Assembly: GCA_002314055.1 (NCBI GenBank)
Contig: DCBP01000081.1
Span: 7,886-39,009, forward strand
Source of the DNA: Prevotella sp. UBA1104
GTDB lineage: Bacteria > Bacteroidota > Bacteroidia > Bacteroidales > Bacteroidaceae
Reading direction: 5' to 3'
DNA: 31,124 nucleotides
The position numbers and the translations under genes were made by a program. Numbering within the stretch: the stretch's first letter is position 1; the number at the start of each line of letters is the position of its first letter. Below are positions 24,456 through 31,124 of this stretch, piece by piece. A model generated the notes under the pieces. The model worked only from the letters and a program-made list of their open reading frames with translations. It was not told the origin of the DNA and ran no database searches.

Positions 24456-26234
24456 ATGAGAAACTTTTTGAAACAAGTGAGCGCCACGGTTGTTGGCATA
24501 ATGGTGTTCTTGATTATCGTTGGGGCACTTGGAGTTATGAGCATAGTAGGAATGGTGGCATCGTCGAGTTCCACAAAAGACGTGGCAGACAACACCGTCT
24601 TTGTTGTCAGGCTCAACGGACAGCTTGCAGAACGTTCCAATGACAATCCTTTGGCACAGCTAACAGGAGATGCTGTCGGTACGATAGGTCTTGATGATTT
24701 GCTCAATGACATAAAGAAAGCAAAGAAAAACGATAAGATAAAGGGTATATATATTGAGGCTGGCGCTTTTGCTCCTGATTCATACGCCTCTGTTCAGGCG
24801 GTGCGCAAGGCTTTGCTTGACTTCAAAAAGAGCGGTAAATGGATTGTTGCCTATGGCGACATCTATACTCAGAGCTCTTACTATCTTGCTTCGGTAGCCG
24901 ACAAGCTTTATCTTAATCCGAGCGGACAGATAGAGTGGAGCGGACTCTACTCGCAGTCGATGTATGTAAAAGACCTCCTCGCCAAGTTCGGAGTAAAGAT
25001 GCAGGTAGTGAAGGTCGGTGCATATAAGAGTGCTACGGAGATGTTTACCGGCGACAAGATGAGCGATGCCAACCGCGAACAGGTTACGGCTTTTGTCAGT
25101 GGAATATGGCGCAATATATGCAACGAGGTAGCGGCGAGCCGCAAACTGAGCGTTGCACAGCTAAACAGCTATGCCGACAATGCGATTACTTTTGCCGACC
25201 CGAAACAGTATGTCAGCATGAAACTCGTAGACAAGCTTCTGTATCACGACCAGATAAAGGATGAGATTAAGAAACTGATGAAGCTTGGAAAGGACGACGA
25301 ATTAAATACCGTAGGTATCTCTGGAATGTTGAACGTTCCGGAAACGGGAGATGACGGTGATGATGAGATTGCCGTGTATTATGCTTATGGAGATATCGTT
25401 GACGGAGCTGCTGCCGGCGTTATGGGACAGGGCGAAAATGTAATCGACGGAACAAAGGTTAGCGAAGACCTTATGAAACTTGCTGATGATGAAGACGTGA
25501 AAGCTGTAGTAATCCGTATCAACTCTGGCGGCGGTAGTGCTTATGCCTCAGAACAGATATGGAGAGCCGTACAGTTGCTGAAGGCAAAGAAACCGGTTGT
25601 CGTTTCGATGGGCGGAATGGCTGCTTCGGGCGGATATTACATGAGCTGTTCGGCAAACTGGATTGTTGCGGAGCCTACTACCCTGACTGGAAGTATCGGT
25701 ATCTTCGGTATGTTCCCGGATATGAGCGGACTTATCACGCAGAAGCTCGGAGTGAAATTCGACGAGGTGAAGACAAACAAGAACAGTGGCTTCGGAACAA
25801 TGTCGCGTCCGTTTAATGAAACGGAGATGAATTATCTTTCGGCATATATCGACCGTGGCTATAAACTCTTCCGCCAGCGTGTTGCCGACGGGCGCCACAT
25901 GACAACCGATCAGGTTGAGAAAATCGCTCAAGGACATGTATGGCTTGGCGAGGATGCTCTAAAAATAAAACTCGTCGACCAGCTTGGCGGTGTTGACGAT
26001 GCTGTGGCTAAGGCTGCAAAATTGGCAAAGGTCGGCGAATACTATACTTCGGCTTATCCGGCAAAGGCTGACTGGATGGAGCAGATCCTTAACCAGACTT
26101 CGTCGGGAAGTTATATCGACAATCAGATGCGACTGGCAATGGGCGACTATTATTCTACGTTCATGCTCCTGAAGAACATAAACCGTCAGTCGGCTATTCA
26201 GGCAAGATTGCCTTATATTATAAATGTGAAATAA
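24456..26234 (+). CDS. sppA: Signal peptide peptidase SppA, 67K (double-domain) type
   Basis: SppA is a membrane-bound serine protease that degrades cleaved signal peptides. The 592-residue protein has one N-terminal membrane helix (about 12-35) and two ClpP/crotonase-like halves. The catalytic dyad is visible: Lys191 in VGAYKSATEMFTG of the first half and Ser391 in MGGMAASGGYY of the second. SGGGSAYASEQIW (357-369) and TGSIGIFGMF are further landmarks. The double-domain length matches E. coli SppA (618) rather than the short form. It leads a tight rightward run with lpxK, a purine nucleoside phosphorylase, thiL and a ThrE-like gene. The 99-base spacer before it shows no clear promoter, only an 8-bp inverted repeat (24378-24385 with 24429-24436). 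Confidence 0.95.
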   Translation: MRNFLKQVSATVVGIMVFLIIVGALGVMSIVGMVASSSSTKDVADNTVFVVRLNGQLAERSNDNPLAQLTGDAVGTIGLDDLLNDIKKAKKNDKIKGIYIEAGAFAPDSYASVQAVRKALLDFKKSGKWIVAYGDIYTQSSYYLASVADKLYLNPSGQIEWSGLYSQSMYVKDLLAKFGVKMQVVKVGAYKSATEMFTGDKMSDANREQVTAFVSGIWRNICNEVAASRKLSVAQLNSYADNAITFADPKQYVSMKLVDKLLYHDQIKDEIKKLMKLGKDDELNTVGISGMLNVPETGDDGDDEIAVYYAYGDIVDGAAAGVMGQGENVIDGTKVSEDLMKLADDEDVKAVVIRINSGGGSAYASEQIWRAVQLLKAKKPVVVSMGGMAASGGYYMSCSANWIVAEPTTLTGSIGIFGMFPDMSGLITQKLGVKFDEVKTNKNSGFGTMSRPFNETEMNYLSAYIDRGYKLFRQRVADGRHMTTDQVEKIAQGHVWLGEDALKIKLVDQLGGVDDAVAKAAKLAKVGEYYTSAYPAKADWMEQILNQTSSGSYIDNQMRLAMGDYYSTFMLLKNINRQSAIQARLPYIINVK

Positions 26235-26280
26235 GAAAACTATATGACAACATGATGCAATGAAGTGTGAGGAAACAAAC

Positions 26281-26308
26281 ATTCTTCATTCTTCATTCTT
26301 CATTCTTC
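26281..26308. repeat. Four perfect copies of a 7-base tandem repeat before lpxK
   Basis: ATTCTTC is repeated four times without a mismatch (28 bases) in the 81-base spacer between sppA and lpxK. It ends 7 bases before the lpxK ATG at 26316. The frame into lpxK is open back to a TGA at 26268-26270 but contains no start codon, so the repeat is a leader element and not coding. Copy-number change by slippage would alter the leader at the ribosome-binding position. Confidence 0.85.
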
Positions 26309-26315
26309 GTTAGGT

Positions 26316-27491
26316 ATGGAAGGTGATTTCATAAAAATAAACGAATGGCTTCTCCCCTTGAGCTGGATATACGGATGGGGAGTAAGACTTAGAAACCAGA
26401 TGTTTGAACTCGGCATACTGAAAAGCCGCAGTTTCGACATCCCTGTCATTTCTGTCGGGAATATCACGGTTGGCGGTTCCGGGAAAACTCCTCATGTAGA
26501 GTTTCTCGTCAACTTCCTGAAAGATAAAGTGAAAGTCGCCGTGTTGAGTCGTGGCTACAAGCGCAAGAGTCGCGGATATCTGCTTGCCGGGAAAGACACG
26601 CCGATGTCGATGCTCGGCGACGAGCCTTATCAGATGAAGCGGAAGTTCCCCGATGTGCATGTCGTGGTAGACAAAGACAGGTGTCACGGCATCGACAGGA
26701 TAGTATCCGACAAGGAGACTTCAGATACCGATGTCGTCTTGCTCGACGATGCTTACCAGCACAGGTATGTAAAGCCGGGAATAAACATCCTGCTTGTAGA
26801 CTACCACCGACTTATCATGTACGACAAACTGTTGCCTGCCGGACGACTGCGCGAACCGAAGAACGGTAAGTCAAGGGCGGATATCGTTATCGTAACGAAG
26901 TGTCCAAAGGATCTCAAACCGATGGAATACCGCGTGATAACGAAAACAATGAATCTCTATCCGTATCAGAAACTCTTCTTCACAACACTCGTCTACGACG
27001 ACCTAAAGCCCGTATATTGCGGACCGGACAGGAAGTTGTCCTCATTGACGGCAGACACGCACGTGTTGCTCCTCACCGGGATTGCTTCGCCAAGGCAAAT
27101 GATAGTAGACCTCGAGCCATACACGAAGAACATCACCCCAATGACCTTTGCCGACCATCACCAGTTTACGGCATCGGATATAGAGAGGATAAATGCCGCA
27201 TTTGAAAGAATGGACGGCAACGACAAGATAATTATAACAACAGAGAAAGACAATGCCCGACTGTTTGGCATGGACGGACTCAGCGACGAGGTAAGGCGCC
27301 ATCTCTTCGTCTTGCCCGTTTCTGTGGGCTTCATGCTGGGTCAGGAAGAAGAATTTAAAGAAAATATTATTGGTTATGTACGAAAAAATTCAAGAAACAG
27401 CATCCTGGCTAAAGCAAAGGATGACAACAAGTCCGAAAACAGCAATAATCCTGGGAACAGGTCTCGGACAATTAGCTTCAGAAATAACTGA
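26316..27491 (+). CDS. lpxK: Tetraacyldisaccharide 4'-kinase (lipid A synthesis)
   Basis: LpxK phosphorylates the lipid A disaccharide at the 4' position at the inner membrane. The 391-residue protein has the kinase P-loop GNITVGGSGKTPH (48-60) with Lys57. It also has the early membrane-associating segment (WLLPLSWIYGWGVRLRNQMF) and conserved LDDAYQHRYV and LPAGRLREP stretches. It is somewhat longer than many homologues because the last 38 or so residues, polar and Asn/Ser/Lys-rich, are read from DNA that also encodes the start of the next gene in another frame (116-base overlap). The ATG follows the ATTCTTC repeat by 7 bases; no conventional Shine-Dalgarno is seen. Confidence 0.95.
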   Translation: MEGDFIKINEWLLPLSWIYGWGVRLRNQMFELGILKSRSFDIPVISVGNITVGGSGKTPHVEFLVNFLKDKVKVAVLSRGYKRKSRGYLLAGKDTPMSMLGDEPYQMKRKFPDVHVVVDKDRCHGIDRIVSDKETSDTDVVLLDDAYQHRYVKPGINILLVDYHRLIMYDKLLPAGRLREPKNGKSRADIVIVTKCPKDLKPMEYRVITKTMNLYPYQKLFFTTLVYDDLKPVYCGPDRKLSSLTADTHVLLLTGIASPRQMIVDLEPYTKNITPMTFADHHQFTASDIERINAAFERMDGNDKIIITTEKDNARLFGMDGLSDEVRRHLFVLPVSVGFMLGQEEEFKENIIGYVRKNSRNSILAKAKDDNKSENSNNPGNRSRTISFRNN

Positions 27492-28185
27492 CAGCTATGA
27501 GTATTCATATAAGGATATCCCTAACTTCCCTGTATCAACGGTAGAGGGACATGCCGGAAAACTTATCTTCGGAAAGCTCGGCGGTGTAGATATCATGGCT
27601 ATGGAGGGGCGCTTCCACTACTATGAGGGATACAGCATGAAGGAGGTAACTTTCCCTATCCGCGTGATGTATGAACTGGGAATTAAAACTCTCTTCGTGT
27701 CGAATGCATCGGGAGGTATGAATCCTGACTTTAAAATCGGCGACCTTATGATTATCACCGATCATATCAACTTCTTCCCGGAGCATCCGCTGCGCGGAAA
27801 GAATTTCCCTACCGGACCGCGTTTCCCGGATATGCACGAAACCTACGACCATGCCCTTATCGCTGAGGCTGATGCCATCGCCAAGGAGAAGGGGATTCGT
27901 GTGGTTCATGGAGTGTATATGGGAGTGCAGGGACCTACTTTCGAAACTCCGGCAGAGTATAAGATGTATCATCGTATGGGAGCCGACGCCGTCGGTATGA
28001 GCACCGTGCCTGAGGTTATCGTGGCTCATCATTGTGGCATAAAGACGTTCGGTATAAGCATCATCACCGACCTCGGTCTTGAGGATACTCCTGTTGAGGT
28101 AAGCCACGAGGAAGTGCAGGTGGCTGCAAATAATGCTCAGCCGCTGATGACTGAGATTATGCGCGAGATGATTCGCAGAGCTTAA
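27376..28185 (+). CDS. Purine nucleoside phosphorylase, trimeric (PNP-I/MTAP) family
   Basis: The enzyme cleaves purine nucleosides with phosphate to give a base and (deoxy)ribose-1-phosphate, for salvage. The 269-residue protein shows LGTGLG (26-31), TVEGHAGKL (55-63), MEGRFHYYEGY (76-86), VSNASGGMNP (108-117) and GPTFETPAEY (186-195). The ATG at 27376 (MYEKIQETASWLKQ) aligns with known PNP N-termini, so it truly starts inside lpxK; an in-frame TTG at 27370 is less likely. At the position of human Asn243 (SLITN) this protein has Asp232 (SIITD), a change that affects base preference in the family, so 6-amino purine activity is possible. Translational coupling to lpxK is likely. Confidence 0.93.
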   Translation: MYEKIQETASWLKQRMTTSPKTAIILGTGLGQLASEITDSYEYSYKDIPNFPVSTVEGHAGKLIFGKLGGVDIMAMEGRFHYYEGYSMKEVTFPIRVMYELGIKTLFVSNASGGMNPDFKIGDLMIITDHINFFPEHPLRGKNFPTGPRFPDMHETYDHALIAEADAIAKEKGIRVVHGVYMGVQGPTFETPAEYKMYHRMGADAVGMSTVPEVIVAHHCGIKTFGISIITDLGLEDTPVEVSHEEVQVAANNAQPLMTEIMREMIRRA

Positions 28186-28202
28186 AATTTTATTTTATAA
28201 TA

Positions 28203-28240
28203 GAGTGGGGCGGTATGGCTGGGGTCATACTGCTCCACTC
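28203..28240. other. Long mRNA hairpin between the PNP gene and thiL
   Basis: GAGTGGGGCGGTATGG pairs with TCATACTGCTCCACTC (28203-28218 with 28225-28240) over 16 positions, three of them G-T pairs, around CTGGGG. No T tract follows on the + strand (GCGTACATTATTATA), so it is not a textbook terminator in that direction. It may protect or attenuate the thiL part of the transcript. It does not match the TPP (THI box) riboswitch. Confidence 0.55.
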
Positions 28241-28269
28241 GCGTACATTATTATATATACACAATATAA

Positions 28270-29337
28270 ATGACCGATATTTCTAAACTTGGCGAGTTCG
28301 GACTTATCCATCGCCTTACTGACGACATCAAGATTAAAAACACCTCTACGGTAAAAGGAGTTGGAGATGACTGTGCCGTGATGCATTATCCCGACAAGGA
28401 GGTGCTCGTTACTACGGATATGCTTATGGAGGGAGTGCATTTCGATCTTACTTACATCGACTTGCAGCATCTCGGATACAAATCGGCTATGGTTAACATC
28501 AGCGACATCTTTGCCATGGGCGGAACTCCACGGCAGATGACCGTCAGCATTGCCCTGAGCAAACGATTTACTGTAGAAGACCTGGAGATGTTCTATAGCG
28601 GACTGAGAATGGCTTGCGACAAATGGAATATTGATATCGTGGGCGGAGACACCACTTCCTCGTATACCGGTATGGCGATTAGTATCACCTGTATCGGTGA
28701 GGCTGACAAGGAGGATATCATTTACCGCAACGGGGCGAAGGAAACAGACCTCATTTGCGTGTCGGGGGATCTCGGTGCTGCCTACATGGGACTGCAACTG
28801 CTTGAGCGCGAGAAAAGCGTTTACTACCAGCAGGTGGCTGAGGCGAAAAAGAAGAACGACAAGAAGGCGCTTGAGCAGCTTGCCGACTTCCAACCTGATT
28901 TTGCCGGTAGGGAGTATCTGCTGCAGCGACAGCTCAAACCGGAGGCAAGAGGCGATATCATTCAGAAACTCAGGGAGCTTAATATCCGTCCTACGGCAAT
29001 GATGGACATCAGCGACGGACTGAGCAGCGAACTCATGCACATCTGCAGACAGAGCGGATGCGGATGCCGGGTATACGAGAAGAATATCCCGATTGACTAC
29101 CAAACGGCTGTCATGGCTGAGGAGATGAACATGAATGTTACTACTTGTGCACTGAACGGCGGTGAGGATTATGAACTGCTCTTTACGGTGCCTATCGGAG
29201 ACCTTGACAAGATTAAACAGATTGAGGATGTAAAGATGGTAGGGCATATTACGAAAAAGGAACTTGGATATATGCTCGTTTCAAGGGACGGAAATGAATT
29301 TGAATTGAAAGCACAGGGATGGAATCCGCTTGCTTAG
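28270..29337 (+). CDS. thiL: Thiamine-monophosphate kinase
   Basis: ThiL phosphorylates thiamine monophosphate to thiamine pyrophosphate, the last step of cofactor synthesis. The 355-residue protein belongs to the AIR synthase/PurM-like fold. GVGDDCAVM (30-38) and TTDMLMEGVHF (48-58) provide metal and nucleotide ligands. DIVGGDTTSS near residue 123 and MMDISDGLSSEL near residue 245 are the other family signatures, and ALNGGEDYELLF is the C-terminal one. It follows the PNP gene after 84 bases containing a strong hairpin and precedes the ThrE-like gene by 13 bases. No other thi genes are in the window. Confidence 0.95.
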   Translation: MTDISKLGEFGLIHRLTDDIKIKNTSTVKGVGDDCAVMHYPDKEVLVTTDMLMEGVHFDLTYIDLQHLGYKSAMVNISDIFAMGGTPRQMTVSIALSKRFTVEDLEMFYSGLRMACDKWNIDIVGGDTTSSYTGMAISITCIGEADKEDIIYRNGAKETDLICVSGDLGAAYMGLQLLEREKSVYYQQVAEAKKKNDKKALEQLADFQPDFAGREYLLQRQLKPEARGDIIQKLRELNIRPTAMMDISDGLSSELMHICRQSGCGCRVYEKNIPIDYQTAVMAEEMNMNVTTCALNGGEDYELLFTVPIGDLDKIKQIEDVKMVGHITKKELGYMLVSRDGNEFELKAQGWNPLA

Positions 29338-29350
29338 GTCAATATGAAAA

Positions 29351-30766
29351 ATGGAAGAGATAATTAATAAAAACCAGAAAGAAAAGAAAATTAGAAGAGA
29401 ACTCGATTTGCTGATGCGTACCGGAGAGGTTCTCGTGGCGAGTGGTGCTGATACCAGTCGTATTCTGAGAAACCTTCATCGTACGGCGGCATATCTCGGA
29501 CTGCCTGAGGAGAATTTGCATATTAATGTTACTTACAACATGTTGCAGGTTAACCTCAGCGATGAGGAACATTCGCTCAGTAAATTCCAGCGCTGCGATA
29601 AGCACGGCATCAACATGACGGCTATTTCGGCTGTCAGCAAACTGTCGTGGAGGGCTATTAAAGACGATTATTCGCTCGACAAATACGAGGAGGAACTGGA
29701 GAAAATAAAAAAACAGCCTCGTAACTACACTGTTAATCAGGTTGCCGTGGGCGCAGGCTTCGCCTGTGGAGGATTCTGCATACAGTTCGGTTGCGACTGG
29801 ACGGCATTCTTCTATGCCTCCATTGCTGCAATCATCGGTTTCCGGCTCCGCGCCTTCCTCAACGAGAAAGGCTCTAACGGATATGTGAATATTGGTATTG
29901 CTGCCTTTGTCTCCACTATCCTTGCATGGCTGTCGGCATTCCTCTCCACGTCGCCTGCCGTTGTCGGGGCATTGCCCGACTGGCTTGCCACAGTGCTCCA
30001 TTCCGATACTCCGTGGCATCCGCTTATGGCATGCGCACTGTTTATCGTGCCGGGAGTTCCGCTCATAAACTTCGTTTCGGATATGATAGAGAATCATATA
30101 GAAATGGGACTGAACAGGGCGATAAACACGCTGCTTATGGTTACGGCGATGTCGTTCGGTATTTCGATGGCAATCACTGTTTGCGGAGTAGACAACTTCG
30201 TGAAGGACTTGAGCATGACGCCTCACAACACTTACTTGAGCTATTCTATAGCTGCCGCAATCTCTGCCATGGGATTCTCCATGATTTTCAATATCCCTAA
30301 ACGATTGCTTTGGGTTGTTGCCATCGGTGGTATTATTGCCGTCTGCACAAGAAATTTCGTTAATCTTGGAGCCAGCAACGATAATATCGGACTTGACCGT
30401 GGACCTATCATGGCTGCTTTTGTCGGCTCGTTGCTGATAAGCGTACTCTGCGTTAAGTTCGTTCATGTATTCCATACCCCTCACCATTGTCTTGCAATAC
30501 CGAGTGTTATCCCTATGGTGCCTGGAGTATTGATGTATCGCGCCCTCTTCGCCCTTATAGAGATGCAGGGAATTGTTGGTGAGCTGACCGAGGCGTTCTC
30601 TAATGCCGTAAAGGCATCGCTCATCATTCTGTGCATAGCCATCGGTGTGGCGATACCTAATATCTATGCCCGTCGCTGGCTTAATCCGATGAGAAGACAA
30701 AAGCTCAACAGACTTATTGCTCAGCGAAAAGAGAAGCATATTTTCGAGGGCTTGGATGCCATCTGA
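29351..30766 (+). CDS. ThrE-like threonine/serine exporter family membrane protein
   Basis: This 471-residue protein is a full-length fusion of the two halves of the ThrE/YjjP-YjjB family, which exports threonine, serine or, for some members, dicarboxylates. Residues about 15-130 are a soluble hydrolase-like domain with the family signature LLMRTGEVLVASGADTSRI (21-39). About ten hydrophobic helices follow, for example FACGGFCIQFGC, IAAFVSTILAWLSAF, IAAAISAMGFSMIF and SLIILCIAIGVAIP. The substrate cannot be set from sequence. It starts 13 bases after thiL, so the two are probably cotranscribed. It is the last gene seen; no clear GC-rich terminator follows directly, only A8T7 at 30780-30794. 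Confidence 0.88.
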   Translation: MEEIINKNQKEKKIRRELDLLMRTGEVLVASGADTSRILRNLHRTAAYLGLPEENLHINVTYNMLQVNLSDEEHSLSKFQRCDKHGINMTAISAVSKLSWRAIKDDYSLDKYEEELEKIKKQPRNYTVNQVAVGAGFACGGFCIQFGCDWTAFFYASIAAIIGFRLRAFLNEKGSNGYVNIGIAAFVSTILAWLSAFLSTSPAVVGALPDWLATVLHSDTPWHPLMACALFIVPGVPLINFVSDMIENHIEMGLNRAINTLLMVTAMSFGISMAITVCGVDNFVKDLSMTPHNTYLSYSIAAAISAMGFSMIFNIPKRLLWVVAIGGIIAVCTRNFVNLGASNDNIGLDRGPIMAAFVGSLLISVLCVKFVHVFHTPHHCLAIPSVIPMVPGVLMYRALFALIEMQGIVGELTEAFSNAVKASLIILCIAIGVAIPNIYARRWLNPMRRQKLNRLIAQRKEKHIFEGLDAI

Positions 30767-30802
30767 TTGAAGTTTTTATAAAAAAAATTTTTTTCGTCAT
30801 TT

Positions 30803-30898
30803 TACCCTCACACCCTCACACTCGCATGATAACCTATTGAGAAACAATAAGTTGTCTGTGTGAGGGTAGGTGTGAGGGTAGAACTTTTACCCTCACAC
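30803..30898. repeat. Cruciform of CCCTCACAC units plus an extra copy
   Basis: TACCCTCACACCCTCACAC (30803-30821) pairs with the inverted copy at 30858-30880, which has a 4-base insertion. Inside it, AACCTATTG (30831-30839) pairs with CAATAAGTT (30845-30853), with one mismatch, around AGAAA. A further TTTTACCCTCACAC lies at 30885-30898. In all there are five copies of CCCTCACA, three direct and two inverted. The pattern resembles iterons or a multi-site protein-binding region, but no function can be assigned. Confidence 0.75.
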
Positions 30899-30985
30899 TT
30901 CCAGCGGCGATATTTTTCTTAGCCGTTTTCATGTTTTTATCCTGACGGTAGCAAAGCTGTCGTTTGTTGTTGGCGCATGTATGCT

Positions 30986-31020
30986 GCACCAAAGGTGCAA
31001 CATGCTTGCACCTTTGGTGC
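30986..31020. repeat. Nested palindrome GCACCAAAGGTGC / GCACCTTTGGTGC
   Basis: GCACCAAAGGTGCA (30986-30999) and TGCACCTTTGGTGC (31007-31020) form a perfect 14-bp stem around ACATGCT. Each arm is also self-complementary (GCACC/GGTGC around AAA or TTT), so two small hairpins can replace the large one. CTATTTTATC follows on the + strand. It may be a terminator or a folded repeat. Confidence 0.65.
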
Positions 31021-31082
31021 CTATTTTATCCTGTTGCTATATAATTCAAGTTTCGGATTTAAATATATATTGTCGGAAGATA

Positions 31083-31106
31083 ATAAGTAACAAGTCAAAA
31101 TTATTT
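31083..31106. repeat. Right copy of the 24-base inverted repeat
   Basis: The reverse complement of this segment matches 16-39 at 23 of 24 positions. Read on the minus strand it contains TAATTTTG (31103-31096), an exact TAnnTTTG box, followed by ACTTGTTACTTAT. A possible leftward promoter cannot be judged because its -33 region is at or beyond the window edge. Confidence 0.6.
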
Positions 31107-31124
31107 CGAGCTGTACGGTTGGAA

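Larger units (their letters stand above)
30767..31124. other. Terminal 358-base non-coding region
   Basis: No convincing gene is present on either strand. From left to right it holds the A8T7 tract (30780-30794), the CCCTCACAC cruciform and an extra copy (30803-30898), a nested palindrome (30986-31020), AT-rich DNA, and the right copy of the 24-base inverted repeat (31083-31106). It looks like a regulatory or element-boundary region for something beyond the window. Confidence 0.6.

Noticed and set aside
28186..28269. TPP riboswitch before thiL
   Set aside because: The spacer is a simple hairpin and lacks the conserved CUGAGA and ACCUGAUC segments.
28225..29247. A 340-codon minus-strand frame opposite thiL
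   Set aside because: The + strand carries all ThiL motifs; the antisense product has no recognisable domain and lacks its own promoter or leader.
29339..30739. A 466-codon open frame on the minus strand opposite the ThrE-like gene
   Set aside because: Its translation is rich in His, Arg, Cys and Ser with no family resemblance, while the + strand reads as a clear membrane transporter with strong signatures. It is an antisense shadow.
30840..30945. Small minus-strand frame starting MKTAKKNIAAG across the CCCTCACAC repeats
   Set aside because: It has only about 32 codons, much of it encoded by the repeats, with no leader, promoter or similarity.
30803..31020. CRISPR array
   Set aside because: The repeats are short, in both orientations and unevenly spaced, with no unique spacers or cas genes.

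Overview
The window looks like a Prevotella-type member of the Bacteroidales (Bacteroidota). The evidence is the repeated TAnnTTTG -7 promoter boxes (some with TTTG about 19 bases upstream), the near absence of Shine-Dalgarno sequences, AT-rich leaders, two secreted proteins with type IX secretion (T9SS) C-terminal domains, a Bacteroidota-style divergent PurF-like protein, and an array of short repeats upstream of dinB of a kind I recall from Prevotella genomes. The DNA is almost entirely coding, with 20 protein genes. I see no tRNA, rRNA, CRISPR array, insertion sequence or prophage gene.

Layout. Positions 1-2551: guanine deaminase (-), a flavodoxin/ferredoxin fusion (+) and type I asparaginase (-). 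The asparaginase and the next gene, uxaC (+), are transcribed from interleaved divergent promoters. Positions 4343-13475 (+): an outer-membrane polysaccharide export lipoprotein, glmS, a large PurF-like amidotransferase, carA and carB. This makes three glutamine-amide-using enzymes side by side, feeding amino sugars, a phosphoribosylamine-type reaction, and carbamoyl phosphate; a strong terminator closes the run. Positions 13717-21602 (-): a secreted M6 metalloprotease, a secreted GH29 fucosidase, pyruvate kinase, and a large secreted beta-propeller/adhesion-type protein. Both the protease and the last protein end in T9SS sorting domains, so this block mixes glycoprotein breakdown and surface proteins with one glycolytic gene. 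Positions 21939-30766 (+): dinB, a DUF4861 protein, then sppA, lpxK, a purine nucleoside phosphorylase, thiL and a ThrE-like exporter in close order.

The gene content is mostly housekeeping, and I do not see a clear new multi-gene system. The most interesting signals are non-coding. Tandem units of 73-74 bp in front of dinB each carry a TAnnTTTGCAT promoter box and enclose different palindromes. A 24-base near-perfect inverted repeat joins the two ends of the window. The final 358 bases hold a cruciform built from CCCTCACAC units plus a nested palindrome. A 7-bp microsatellite sits 7 bases before lpxK. On the protein side, a 116-base out-of-frame lpxK/PNP overlap, an Asn-to-Asp change at the purine-recognition position of the PNP, and the divergent PurF-like protein deserve a look.
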